Shown: positions 8,189 through 16,966, counted from the stretch's first letter. The stretch: DNA of 64,000 nucleotides from Cohnella thailandensis (GCF_014212135.1 NZ_JACJVQ010000023.1:30478-94477), one strand, 5' to 3'. Translations and numbers: made by a program. The notes: generated by a model not told the origin, from the sequence alone.

Positions 8189-9195
8189 CTTCCCAACCCC
8201 TCGATCTTGTTAAAATCCCGCCCGGGTTCTGGGCAGGCTTGCGCGGTATGGGGATCGACCCTCGAGATATCGCTTGCAAGGCACGGCTGCCGCTTCCATT
8301 GTCCATGGAACCCCTTGAAGTCTCAACCGCCCAATACTTCGCGATCTGGGAAGCTTACTCCGATCTCGTCGGCGACGTCTCCGCGGGAATCGTCAAGCTG
8401 ACGACCGCCTACGAGACGGCGCTTTACCCGCCGACCGTCTTGGCGACTTACCACGCCCGCAATTACCGGGATGCCTTGAAGCGAACGGTCCGATATAAGC
8501 AAATGTGTCCTCCCGAACAGTTAAGCATCTCCGAAGAAGACGAGTTTTGCACGATCGAGCTGGAATGGCAAGACGACGGGCAGCCCGGACCGCCGGTGCT
8601 GGTCGGGATCACGCTGGCCAATCTTCTCGAGCTAGGGCGACGGGGCACGAGTCAGGCCTTGACGGCGGCTTCTGTCGACTTGTCTCATTCCTTGTACGAT
8701 GCGCAAGCGCTCGAGGCTTACTTCGGCTGTCCGATCCGGGTCGGAGCGGATGGGAATCGCATGAGGCTGCATCGAAGAGACCTGGACCGGCCCTTCGTCT
8801 CCTATAATGCGGAGTTGCTGGAGATTCTGACTCCCGTGCTCGACCGATCGCTTATGGATAAGCGACAAAGCGGATCCGTCTGCGAGATCGTCAAGTGGAT
8901 CCTGAAACGCAGCTTAACGGGAGGCCGCCTCGACATTCAGGCTGTCGCGGGCGAACTGGGAATGAGCGGCCGCACCTTGCAGCGCCGACTTACGGACGAA
9001 GGGACAAGCTTCAAAACTCTATTGACGCAAGCCCGGCAAGAGCAAGCTCGAGAGTATTTGGCAGACTCTTCCCTTGAAATCAAGGAAGTGGCATTCCTGC
9101 TCGGATACGAAGACCAGAACTCGTTCTACCGCGCCTTTCGCCAGTGGGAAGGGGATACTCCCGCGAATTGGCGAGCCGAACACAAGAGTTCTTGA
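8185..9195 (+). CDS. AraC family regulator with OruR/ArgR-type N-terminal domain
   Basis: 336 residues. About residues 20-200 resemble the arabinose-binding-like domain found in OruR/ArgR/ORF6N-type AraC proteins (AIWEAYSDLVGD and FVSYNAELLEIL are typical pieces). The C-terminal 100 residues hold the two AraC helix-turn-helix units (LDIQAVAGELGMSGRTLQRR and IKEVAFLLGYEDQNSFYRAF). It starts inside the stop of the MocR gene, an unusual pairing of two regulators in one transcript. A plausible target is the short-chain dehydrogenase gene 139 bases downstream, but this is only inferred from position. Confidence 0.88.
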   Translation: MTSQPLDLVKIPPGFWAGLRGMGIDPRDIACKARLPLPLSMEPLEVSTAQYFAIWEAYSDLVGDVSAGIVKLTTAYETALYPPTVLATYHARNYRDALKRTVRYKQMCPPEQLSISEEDEFCTIELEWQDDGQPGPPVLVGITLANLLELGRRGTSQALTAASVDLSHSLYDAQALEAYFGCPIRVGADGNRMRLHRRDLDRPFVSYNAELLEILTPVLDRSLMDKRQSGSVCEIVKWILKRSLTGGRLDIQAVAGELGMSGRTLQRRLTDEGTSFKTLLTQARQEQAREYLADSSLEIKEVAFLLGYEDQNSFYRAFRQWEGDTPANWRAEHKSS

Positions 9196-9334
9196 TATGG
9201 CGGGTGATGCTAGAAGGATGGCGTTCGGCGCTAGTTACGGAATCGTCCGGACAGGGTACTATGTTCACTAACCGGCATACAAGACTGCGAATGAACGACA
9301 GTCCGCTTGCCGAAGTGAAAAGGAGTCGAGTTTT

Positions 9335-10129
9335 ATGGATATGGGATTGCGCAATAAGACCGCTTTAATAACGGGGTCGACAAAGGGCATAGGCAAAGCC
9401 ATTGCCGTCGAACTTGCCAAAGAAGGGGTTCATGTACTGATAAACGGACGTCATGAAGACGAGGTAGCTCGAACGGTGTCCGAAATCCAAGCGGCTTTTC
9501 CGTCAACCTCTCCGCAGAAGGCGACCGGCGATCTAGTCGATGTCGAGCAAAGGGAAGCTTTGTTCGAGAAATACCCAAACGTCGATATCTTGGTCAATAA
9601 CTTGGGGATCTACGAGATCATGTCCTATGAGGACGTCGACGATGAAGTATGGGAGAAGTACTTCCGTACGAACTTTCTTGCCGCCAATAGCTTGTCCAAG
9701 TTTTACTTGCCAAACATGTTGAAGAACGACTACGGCCGCATTCTCTTCATCGCGAGCGAAGAAGCCGTCATGCCTTCCGGTCAGATGCCCCAGTATGCCG
9801 TGACGAAATCCATGCTGCTTTCCCTGTCGAAGAGCTTATCTAGTTTAACGAGAGGGACGGAAGTCACCGTCAATACGATCCTGCCGGGACCGACGCTTTC
9901 CGAGAACGTGCAGCAAATCATCGAGGGACTAATCCCTGACGATACGATGAGCTTCTCCGCAAAAGAGAAACAGTTTATGAAGGCAACCCTGCCTCAATCG
10001 GAAATCCAGCGGTTTATCAAGCCAATGGAAATAGGCAGATTGGCCGCATTCGTATGCAGCCCTTACGCTTCAGCCTTTAAAGGCTCTCCGATCCGCATGG
10101 ACGGGGGAATGGTACCGACGATTTTTTGA
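9335..10129 (+). CDS. Short-chain dehydrogenase/reductase
   Basis: 264 residues, a classical SDR. The nucleotide-binding motif is TGSTKGIG (residues 13-20), the structural NNLG is near 88, and the catalytic residues are Ser141, Tyr154 and Lys158 (QYAVTK). The C-terminal GSPIRMDGGMVPTIF is the usual SDR end. Substrate unknown; it resembles the 3-oxoacyl-ACP reductase-like SDRs annotated as FabG or YxbG type. AAAGGAG precedes the ATG at 9335. It lies alone between the AraC regulator and a terminator. Confidence 0.88.
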   Translation: MDMGLRNKTALITGSTKGIGKAIAVELAKEGVHVLINGRHEDEVARTVSEIQAAFPSTSPQKATGDLVDVEQREALFEKYPNVDILVNNLGIYEIMSYEDVDDEVWEKYFRTNFLAANSLSKFYLPNMLKNDYGRILFIASEEAVMPSGQMPQYAVTKSMLLSLSKSLSSLTRGTEVTVNTILPGPTLSENVQQIIEGLIPDDTMSFSAKEKQFMKATLPQSEIQRFIKPMEIGRLAAFVCSPYASAFKGSPIRMDGGMVPTIF

Positions 10130-10148
10130 CGCATAGGTGCGCTTTCCT

Positions 10149-10177
10149 GGTCGGCCCTTTATGGGCCGGCCTTTTCT
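10149..10177 (+). terminator. Terminator after the SDR gene
   Basis: A 9-bp GC-rich stem (GGTCGGCCC with GGGCCGGCC, one G-U pair) with loop TTTAT is followed by TTTT. Confidence 0.85.
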
Positions 10178-10189
10178 GCTAAATTGTCG

Positions 10190-10233
10190 TTGACAATCTC
10201 AGTCCGATCATATATCTTTAAATTAAGATATAT
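10190..10233 (+). promoter_or_regulatory. Promoter with MhqR-like operator
   Basis: A perfect -35 TTGACA (10190-10195) is followed 17 bases later by a weak -10 TATCTT (10213-10218). The -10 lies inside an inverted repeat with 9-base arms, ATATATCTT and AAGATATAT, six bases apart (10210-10233). The repeat resembles the MhqR box (TATCT...AGATA) that governs quinone-responsive dioxygenase genes in Bacillus subtilis. The downstream gene is of that dioxygenase family. The repeat is directly visible; the regulator is inferred, and no MarR gene lies next to it. Confidence 0.6.
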
Positions 10234-10272
10234 AATTTCAAGACAACATGGCGGGACGGAGGATTGGAGCAT

Positions 10273-11229
10273 ATGACCTTAAGAACGGCAGGCATTCATC
10301 ACATTACCGCTTTCGTCCGCGACGCGCAAGCCAATGTCGATTTCTACGCGGGCATTCTTGGCTTGAGACTCGTTAAGCAGACCGTTAATTTCGATGTTCC
10401 GAGCGTCTATCATTTGTATTTCGGCAACGAGACGGGAGCGCCCGGGACGGTCGTTACCTTTTTTCCCTTCGAGCATGGGCGTCAGGGCAAGATCGGCTCC
10501 GGGCAAGTGGAATGGATCACGTTCGCCATTCCCGAAGGGGCCATGTCCTTCTGGGAGAACCGCTTAACCCGATTCGGAATCGAATTTGCTCGCGAACGGC
10601 GCTTCGAAGAGACGTATCTGAGGTTTGCGGATCGGGACGGTCTCCAACTGGAACTGACGGAACGAAGAAGGGGGCCTAATAGCGGGTGGTCCTTCGGAGA
10701 GATCCCGGCCGAGATGGCCATTAAAGGACTTGGAGGCGCCGTTTTAAACAGCGGAGCGCCCGAGCGGACGGGTATTCTCCTGCAGGAGCTTCTGGGGCTC
10801 GAGAAGGTGGGAAGGGAGAATGGACTGCTTCGTTTTCGCTCCTATGGAGAGCTAGGCAACATAATCGAATTGAAGGAAGCCGCATCGGATCTCGGCCATG
10901 GCGGGCCCGGAACGGTTCATCATATCGCATGGCGGGCCAAGAACGACGCCGAGCATGAAGTATGGAGAGAACGAATCGTCAACAGAGGGCTAGAACCTAC
11001 GCCCGTCAAAAACAGGAACTATTTTAACGCCATCTACTTTTACGAGCCGGGGGGCATCTTCTTCGAGATCGCGACGGACTCTCCGGGATTCGACCGCGAT
11101 GAATCCTACGAGGAGCTTGGCCGAGCATTGAAATTACCCGAATGGTACGAAGAGCGGCGTTCCGATATCGTCAAGGGCTTGCCCGCGTTCACCGTAAGAC
11201 CATTAGAGGAAGACACATCCAATGACTGA
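10273..11229 (+). CDS. Ring-cleaving dioxygenase, MhqO/MhqA-like
   Basis: 318 residues, two tandem vicinal-oxygen-chelate modules. Module 1 starts with GIHHITAFVRDAQANVDFYA and contains HLYFGNETGAPGTVVTFFPF; module 2 contains GTVHHIAWR and FYEPGGIFFEIATD. The expected metal ligands are the His of GIHHIT and the His and Glu of module 2 (HHIAWR, GIFFEIA). Relatives in Bacillus detoxify catechols and hydroquinones by ring cleavage. The ATG at 10273 is chosen because GGAGG lies 10 bases upstream; a TTG at 10264 in the same frame is too close to that site. The MhqR-like operator upstream fits a quinone stress role. Confidence 0.88.
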   Translation: MTLRTAGIHHITAFVRDAQANVDFYAGILGLRLVKQTVNFDVPSVYHLYFGNETGAPGTVVTFFPFEHGRQGKIGSGQVEWITFAIPEGAMSFWENRLTRFGIEFARERRFEETYLRFADRDGLQLELTERRRGPNSGWSFGEIPAEMAIKGLGGAVLNSGAPERTGILLQELLGLEKVGRENGLLRFRSYGELGNIIELKEAASDLGHGGPGTVHHIAWRAKNDAEHEVWRERIVNRGLEPTPVKNRNYFNAIYFYEPGGIFFEIATDSPGFDRDESYEELGRALKLPEWYEERRSDIVKGLPAFTVRPLEEDTSND

Positions 11230-11289
11230 ATTCGAAGCCTTAGCCAAATCCCGCCATTCGCTTGCGCCTGATCAGCTAAGAGCAGAGGG

Positions 11290-11486
11290 CGAATACGAGC
11301 TGCGGCGGCTTCGGAAGCGACCATGACCAGCGTCTCGATCGCGTCGCTTACTTTGGTCCCATCGACGAGACCCTCCACGTAGAAGAGGGCCGCCAACGGG
11401 TTTCCCGATCGGTCCCGTCCGAATTCCTTGACGATAAAATCGACGCTGATTCGCGGGCTTATTCCTTCTTCGTTCAAATCCTCCAA
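11290..11486 (-). pseudogene. Possible remnant of a GerA-type germination gene N-terminus
   Basis: On the minus strand an open frame reads DFIVKEFGRDRSGN, AALFYVEGLVDG and VSDAIETL. This matches the start of GerA-family germinant receptor A subunits; the intact gene at 14129 has DLVIREFRIG, AIAFIDNLVDKK at the same place. Nothing like the rest of a GerA protein follows: the frame runs into the opposite-strand dioxygenase gene. It begins with a TTG inside the 3' end of the upstream MocR gene. I read it as a truncated leftover. Chance similarity over 45 residues is possible. Confidence 0.4.
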
Positions 11487-12889
11487 GCATCCGTAAACAG
11501 GCTAAGCCTTCGCAACCCCTCGACAATCTCTTCCTCCGTCAGGTTCCCGTAGCCGAGCACCGCTTTACCAGGATTGCGCCCCCTTGTCATCGCATAGTCG
11601 TCAAAGGAAGACAGACGGACGCCGCAAGATTCGAGCTTCTGCCATTCGATCGGACCGTACGAGTCTTGCCGAAAGACAAGCTGAACGTGCATGCCGGCCT
11701 CGTCCCCGATCACTTCCACCCGGTCGCCGAATAGACGGTGGCATTGTTCCGCGAGGAAAAGGCGCTTCCGCTTGTAAACCGCCCTCATCTTGTGAATATG
11801 CCGATCGTAATGGCCATCCATGATGAATCGAGCGAGCGCCAACTGCGAAATGGCGGAAGCCGTCAGGTTCAGCTCCTCCTTCGTTCGAACGACGAGCTCG
11901 ATTAGTTGGGGAGGGACGATAAGGAAGCCGATCCTGAGCGCAGGAGACAGCGTCTTGCTGAACGTGCCTGCGTAGATCACCCTCGATGGAGCAAGGAGCT
12001 GCAGAGGCGGAACAGGCCCTCCTTTATGCCGGAATTCGCTGTTATAGTCATCTTCGATTATATAATGCCCGTACGTCTCGGCCAGCGCGACGGCCTGTTG
12101 TCTCCTCTGAATGGAGAGGATGCTTCCTGTCGGATATTGATGGGAGGGCGTAAGGACGATCAATCCTCCAGGCTCCGACCGCTCGATTCGGCTTATGTTC
12201 ATCCCTTGGCGATCGACATGGACCGGTCGTACGTCATATTTCATTTTCCGAAAAATATCCCCTACAAAACCGATCGTCGGCTCTTCGACATAGACGGTGC
12301 GGTGTCGATCCGAGAAAGCGGAGGCCAGCAGCAGGAAGGCTTCGGCGGTGCCCGACGCGATCACGATCCGTTCGGTGCCGCAGCGGATCCCCTTCACCCG
12401 GAGAAGGTAATCGGCGACGGCTTCCCGCAGCGCAAGCGTCCCTTGGATATCGCCATAAGCAAACGCGTTCGCGGGCTCCGAATCGACGACCTCCCTCACG
12501 TACTTGCTCCACAGCCTGCGCGGGAAGAGCGACAGATCGGGCGTTCCCGCGTCAAAGTCGATAGGCTTCTCGCGCGGAGCGGCAGGATCCAGGGGAGTTG
12601 CTTGCGCGGGCAGAACCGGGGAAGGATCCAATGCTGGAGAATGGATTTCTATCCCTTCGGCGATAAACGTTCCGGAACCGGCTTTGGACGTTAGATAACC
12701 TTCGGCGGTCAGCTGCTCATAAACCTCGATCACGATGTTCCGGGCGATGCCGAGCTCTTGGGCGGCTTTGCGGGTCGGTGGCAGACGATGGCCGGGGGAG
12801 AGCGCTCCGCTTGCGATCGTATCGCGCAAATAGCCGCATAATTGTTTGATTAAGGAGCCCTCGCCCGCGATGGGGTTAAATCCGAACAA
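11474..12889 (-). CDS. MocR/PdxR-type regulator, second copy
   Basis: 471 residues with the same design as the regulator at 6764: GntR winged helix (GHRLPPTRKAAQELGIARN near residue 35) and an aminotransferase-like domain with PLP lysine K312 in AGTFSKTLSPALRIGF. The start is a TTG at 12889, fixed by a strong AAAGGAG nine bases upstream; an earlier in-frame TTG at 12952 would place this ribosome site inside the gene. It is divergent from an aldo/keto reductase, and the 112-base gap holds four copies of a 9-base half-site. The regulator probably controls itself and the reductase, possibly in response to an aldehyde-like vitamin B6 compound. Confidence 0.9.
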   Translation of the reverse strand: MFGFNPIAGEGSLIKQLCGYLRDTIASGALSPGHRLPPTRKAAQELGIARNIVIEVYEQLTAEGYLTSKAGSGTFIAEGIEIHSPALDPSPVLPAQATPLDPAAPREKPIDFDAGTPDLSLFPRRLWSKYVREVVDSEPANAFAYGDIQGTLALREAVADYLLRVKGIRCGTERIVIASGTAEAFLLLASAFSDRHRTVYVEEPTIGFVGDIFRKMKYDVRPVHVDRQGMNISRIERSEPGGLIVLTPSHQYPTGSILSIQRRQQAVALAETYGHYIIEDDYNSEFRHKGGPVPPLQLLAPSRVIYAGTFSKTLSPALRIGFLIVPPQLIELVVRTKEELNLTASAISQLALARFIMDGHYDRHIHKMRAVYKRKRLFLAEQCHRLFGDRVEVIGDEAGMHVQLVFRQDSYGPIEWQKLESCGVRLSSFDDYAMTRGRNPGKAVLGYGNLTEEEIVEGLRRLSLFTDAWRI

Positions 12890-12906
12890 CCGAACTCTCT
12901 CCTTTA

Positions 12907-12985
12907 AATTGGTTCTTTGAATCGGGTTGGAATTGGCTCTTAGTCGAACCAATTTCCATCATTATACTGAAAGGGCAAACCAATT
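12907..12985. promoter_or_regulatory. Probable MocR operator array and divergent promoters
   Basis: Four half-sites of AATTGGTTC type: AATTGGTTC (12907-12915), AATTGGCTC (12931-12939), and the reverse forms GAACCAATT (12946-12954) and AAACCAATT (12977-12985). A -10 box TATACT for the reductase gene (12963-12968) lies between the two reverse copies. Repeated direct and inverted half-sites in the gap between a MocR gene and its divergent target are typical of this regulator class. Confidence 0.6.
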
Positions 12986-13001
12986 CAAAGGAGAAGATGG
13001 C

Positions 13002-14000
13002 ATGCTCAAACGAACGTTGGGGAGATCGGGAATCGAAGTCGGCGCCGTCGGAATCGGATGCTGGGCGATCGGAGGGCCATGGATCGAAGAACGGACGGGC
13101 AAACCGTTCGGATGGGGAGAGACCGACGACCGGGAGTCGATTGCCGCGATTCACTGCGCGCTCGACAGCGGCATTCAGTTGATAGACACATCCGATAACT
13201 ACGGGGCCGGACATAGCGAGAAAGTGCTGGGACAGGCGCTAAAGGGGAGACGCGACCAAGTCGTTCTGGCGACGAAGTTCGGGTTCGTCACGAACGAAGA
13301 AACCAAAATGGCCACAGGAACGAATGCAAGCCGATCCTACATTAAGTCGGCTTGCGAAGCATCGCTGCGCAGGCTGAATACCGACTATATCGATCTCTAT
13401 CACTTTCATTTAGGAGACTATCCGGAACAGTCGGCTCCGGAAGTGATGGTCGTGCTCGAGGAATTGGCGGAGGAGGGGAAAATCCGCTCTTTCGGTTGGT
13501 CCACCGATTCGACTTCCCGAGCCGAGCTCTTTGCGCAGAGCAAGCATTGCGTGGCCATCCAACATAATATGAACGTCTTTCAGGACAATGCCGACATGCT
13601 TGAGCTTTGCGAACGCAATCGATTGGCGAGCATTAACCGCGGTCCGCTAGCGATGGGGCTTCTAACGGGAAAGTATTCGGATGCGGTAACCGTCGACGAT
13701 CCGAAGGATATCCGGTACCGCAACGATTTGGATTGGCTGGCTTCTTTTAAAGACGGGATCCCTTCGCCGGAGATGATCGAACAATTGCGGGCGATCCGGG
13801 AAGTGCTGACCTCCGGCGGACGATCGCTAGCCCAAGGCGCGCTTGCCTGGCTTTGGGCCAGAAGCGCCGTCACGATTCCGATTCCGGGCTTCCGAACCGT
13901 GAAACAAGTCGCGGAGAACGCAAAGGCAATGGAATTCGGACCTTTGACGGAGGCCGAAATGCGGCAGATGGATCAACTGTTGTCTGTTCGCGAGGGGTGA
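13002..14000 (+). CDS. Aldo/keto reductase
   Basis: 332 residues, a TIM-barrel aldo/keto reductase of the YajO/IolS-like class. The catalytic tetrad is visible: Asp62 and Tyr67 (IDTSDNYGAGHSEKVLG), Lys92 (LATKFGF) and His136 (DLYHFHLGDY). The C-terminal IPIPGFRTVKQVAENA is the NADP(H)-binding end. AAAGGAG lies before the ATG at 13002; an earlier in-frame ATG at 12927 would run through the operator region. It is divergent from a MocR regulator. Some MocR neighbours are pyridoxal reductases of this family, so pyridoxal is a possible but unproven substrate. Confidence 0.9.
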   Translation: MLKRTLGRSGIEVGAVGIGCWAIGGPWIEERTGKPFGWGETDDRESIAAIHCALDSGIQLIDTSDNYGAGHSEKVLGQALKGRRDQVVLATKFGFVTNEETKMATGTNASRSYIKSACEASLRRLNTDYIDLYHFHLGDYPEQSAPEVMVVLEELAEEGKIRSFGWSTDSTSRAELFAQSKHCVAIQHNMNVFQDNADMLELCERNRLASINRGPLAMGLLTGKYSDAVTVDDPKDIRYRNDLDWLASFKDGIPSPEMIEQLRAIREVLTSGGRSLAQGALAWLWARSAVTIPIPGFRTVKQVAENAKAMEFGPLTEAEMRQMDQLLSVREG

Positions 14001-14039
14001 GCGGCTATCCTGCAGCAGTTTGCGTTCCCAGATAAAGCG

Positions 14040-14074
14040 GCAGTCGGCCCTTGAGGCCGGCTGCTATTTTTTTC
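14040..14074 (+). terminator. Terminator after the aldo/keto reductase gene
   Basis: A 10-bp stem (GCAGTCGGCC with GGCCGGCTGC, one G-U pair) is followed by TATTTTTTT. Confidence 0.88.
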
Positions 14075-14128
14075 TTGCGTATTAAGTGGGTTCGAAATGT
14101 ACATAAATGGCAGAAGAGGGGGAGCGTC

Positions 14129-15721
14129 GTGATCAAACGAAGGAAATTGCGAAGCCAAACGAGCCAACAACCATCCGGCAATTCCGTAAGCCCCCTGGGA
14201 ACGGATTTAAAGGCCAATCTACAGCGAATGAATCGATCGATGGGCCACAGCAACGATCTTGTCATCCGCGAGTTTCGAATCGGATACGTCCAGGAAGATG
14301 CCGCCATCGCCTTTATCGACAACCTGGTCGATAAGAAGATAATTGGCGAATTCGTGCTTCGATCGACCATGAGCGGCACCGCGGATTCCGAATCGAATGC
14401 TTCGGAGCGGGATATCGATGTGCTGGATACGATCAAAAATCGGATTCTGCCGCTGGGCGAGGCCGCCATCGCGAAGGAATGGAACGAATTGTTCGCCGCG
14501 GTTCTGAACGGCGACACGGCCATCTTCGTAAACGGATACGCCGGCGCGATCATCGTCAGCACGCACGGAGGCGAACATCGCTCCGTCGAAGAGCCCTCCT
14601 CGGAAGTTCTGATACGAGGTCCTAAAGAAGGGTTTACCGAATCCATAGCAACGAATATCTCCCTGGTCAGACGCCGTCTCAAAACCCGGAACTTATGGAT
14701 GGACGGCTTCAAGATCGGCAACGTTACGCAGACGAACGTCGGAATCCTGTATATCAAGGGCATTGCCGGGGACAAGACGGTGGAGGAAGTCAAACGGAGG
14801 CTTGCCAGCATCGAGACGGACGGCGTTCTGGAGTCCGGGATCGTCGAAGAATTCATTCGGGATCACCCGTTCTCTTTGTTTCCGACCATGTACAATACGG
14901 AACGTCCGGACAGCGTGGCCGCGGGCCTGCTGGAGGGGCGGGTCGCTATTCTGATCGACGGAACTCCGTTCGTTCTTCTTGCCCCGACGACTTTCTTTAT
15001 GTTTTTTCAATCGCCGGAAGACCACTATCACAACTTCCAATTCGCCATCTTTATCCGAACGTTAAGATTCGTTGCCTTTCTGATCTCTTTATTAGGCCCT
15101 TCCATCTACGTGGCGGCGATCTCTTTCCATCAGGAGATGATTCCGACGTCGCTCCTGCTCAGCTTGGCGGCGCAGCGCGAAGGGGTCCCGTTTCCTGCCT
15201 TGATCGAAGCCTTTCTGATGGAGGCCAGCTTCGAGATTCTGCGCGAAGCCGGCGTCCGGATGCCGCGCGCGATCGGCCAAGCGGTATCCATCGTCGGGGC
15301 CATCGTGCTGGGCCAGGCGGCGGTTCAGGCGGGAATCGTCTCTTCCGCCATGGTCATCGTCGTCTCTTTGACCGGAATCGCCAGCTTCACCATGCCGGCC
15401 TACAATATGGGAATCTCCATACGGATGCTAAGATTTATGTTGATGATCTCCGCGGGGCTGTTCGGTTTCTTCGGAATCGCGCTCGGCGGACTGATCATCA
15501 CCGCCCATCTTTGCAGCATTCGTTCGTTCGGAATCCCGTTCATGGCTCCGTTTGCGCCGTTTATCGCCGCCGATCAGAAGGATACCCTTCTCCGGCTCCC
15601 GAGGTGGTTCCTGAATACGCGCCCGCGATTGATCAGCCAGGAAAACACAACCCGGATGAACGGCAGCAAGCCTGCTCCTCCGGGAGATGCGGCTGAAGAA
15701 GGGAGTCCGGATGAGAACTAG
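14129..15721 (+). CDS. Spore germinant receptor A subunit (GerA/GerKA family)
   Basis: 530 residues, typical for GerA proteins. It is part of an inner-membrane receptor in dormant spores that senses nutrients. The soluble N-terminal half holds DLVIREFRIG and AIAFIDNLVDKK; about residues 280-490 hold hydrophobic segments (FVAFLISLLGPSIYVAAISF, AIVLGQAAVQAGIVSSAMVIVV). The GTG at 14129 is chosen because GAGGGGGAG lies 5 bases upstream; earlier codons run through the preceding terminator. The 3' end overlaps the next gene by 11 bases. Gene order here is A-C-B, as in gerK of Bacillus subtilis. Confidence 0.93.
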   Translation: MIKRRKLRSQTSQQPSGNSVSPLGTDLKANLQRMNRSMGHSNDLVIREFRIGYVQEDAAIAFIDNLVDKKIIGEFVLRSTMSGTADSESNASERDIDVLDTIKNRILPLGEAAIAKEWNELFAAVLNGDTAIFVNGYAGAIIVSTHGGEHRSVEEPSSEVLIRGPKEGFTESIATNISLVRRRLKTRNLWMDGFKIGNVTQTNVGILYIKGIAGDKTVEEVKRRLASIETDGVLESGIVEEFIRDHPFSLFPTMYNTERPDSVAAGLLEGRVAILIDGTPFVLLAPTTFFMFFQSPEDHYHNFQFAIFIRTLRFVAFLISLLGPSIYVAAISFHQEMIPTSLLLSLAAQREGVPFPALIEAFLMEASFEILREAGVRMPRAIGQAVSIVGAIVLGQAAVQAGIVSSAMVIVVSLTGIASFTMPAYNMGISIRMLRFMLMISAGLFGFFGIALGGLIITAHLCSIRSFGIPFMAPFAPFIAADQKDTLLRLPRWFLNTRPRLISQENTTRMNGSKPAPPGDAAEEGSPDEN

Positions 15722-16931
15722 GTCTGCGATTAGCCTGATGCTGATTGGACTCCTGCTTATCCCGTTGACGGGTTGTTGGAATAGCAGGGAATTGAGGGAC
15801 TTGTCGATCATCGGCGCGATCGGAATCGATAAATTGCCGGACAAGCCAGGCTACAAAGTATCGTTCCAGATCATCAACCCGAGCGCGGTCACCACGACCG
15901 GCACCGGCGGAGGCGGCGGGCAAAGCGGCATACCCGTCACGGTATATACGGGGAACGGAAGATCCATCTTCGAAGTCATTCGCAAAACCTCCGGATTATC
16001 GCCGCGGCAGCTTTTTTTCTCCCATATCCGCTTGATCGTCATCGGTGAAACGTTGGCGCGCGAAGACCTTTCCAATCTTTTCGATTTCTTCGAAAGGTCT
16101 CACGAAATTCGCCTCACGACCAAGCTCGTCGTATCGCGAGGATCCAGCGCGGAGCAGCTCCTGCAGGTCCTTACTCCGTTGGAGAGGATTCCCTCGGATG
16201 CGATATACGGGAAGCTCGAATCGACGAAGAGCATATGGTCGGAGAGCATGATCACCGGGGTTGACGACGTGATCAACCGATTGATCGGTCCGGGCAAGCA
16301 GCTCCTCATCAGCGGCGTAAGAATTCTCGGAGACCAAGATAAAGGAGGGGAGAAGGCGAATCTGGACAAGACCAAGCTTCCGGCCGAGATCGAAATCAAG
16401 GGGATCGCCCTGTTCAAGAACGGCCGGCTGGAAACGTGGCTGGACGGGGGCAAGGCGCGGGGAGCGCTTCGGATTCAGGATAAGATGAACTCCTCCGTCG
16501 TTACCGTTCCTTGCAAGGACCGTGACGATCCCGCAGCCATCGCGGCCATCGAAATCACTCGTTCCCGAACGAAAGTCAAAGCGACGGTCGTAGACGGAGA
16601 GCCGGCGTTTCGGGTTTACGTCCGCGAAGAAGGCAACGTGGGAGAAGTGTCCTGCGCCGTCGATCTTAGCAAGAAAGAAGCCATCGAAGAGTTGGAGCAA
16701 CGATGGAGATCGAAGACGAAGCAAGAAATCCGGGAAGCGATAGAAGCCGCCCAAAGCCGATCGAGCGACGTTTACGGCTTCGGCGAGGTTCTGAACCGTT
16801 CGTATCCGAGAACGTGGAAGAAGCTTGAGGACCGGTGGAGCGAAGTCTTCGCCGATTGCGAAATCGAGGTGCAGGTCGAGTCCTTTATCCGGCGTTCCGG
16901 CATGCGGACGAAGCCGTATATCAAGGAGTAA
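15711..16931 (+). CDS. Spore germination lipoprotein (Ger(x)C family)
   Basis: 406 residues. The signal peptide ends in a lipobox, IPLTGCWNSREL, with the lipid-carrying Cys near residue 22. GerC-type lipoproteins sit on the outer face of the spore inner membrane and join the A and B subunits. FFSHIRLIVIGETLARE and the C-terminal half with EVEVQVES-like strands agree with the family. An unusual glycine-rich stretch (GTGGGGGQSG near residue 63) interrupts the first domain. The ATG at 15711 follows AAGGGAG and lies inside the end of the A subunit gene, which suggests translational coupling. Confidence 0.93.
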   Translation: MRTRSAISLMLIGLLLIPLTGCWNSRELRDLSIIGAIGIDKLPDKPGYKVSFQIINPSAVTTTGTGGGGGQSGIPVTVYTGNGRSIFEVIRKTSGLSPRQLFFSHIRLIVIGETLAREDLSNLFDFFERSHEIRLTTKLVVSRGSSAEQLLQVLTPLERIPSDAIYGKLESTKSIWSESMITGVDDVINRLIGPGKQLLISGVRILGDQDKGGEKANLDKTKLPAEIEIKGIALFKNGRLETWLDGGKARGALRIQDKMNSSVVTVPCKDRDDPAAIAAIEITRSRTKVKATVVDGEPAFRVYVREEGNVGEVSCAVDLSKKEAIEELEQRWRSKTKQEIREAIEAAQSRSSDVYGFGEVLNRSYPRTWKKLEDRWSEVFADCEIEVQVESFIRRSGMRTKPYIKE

Positions 16932-16966
16932 GCAATCCCATTCGGTAAGAAAGGTCAGAGCGCTTC

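Noticed and set aside
8185..9195. AraC regulator as the activator of a known ornithine or arginine operon
   Set aside because: Only the domain layout agrees; no ornithine or arginine genes are near.
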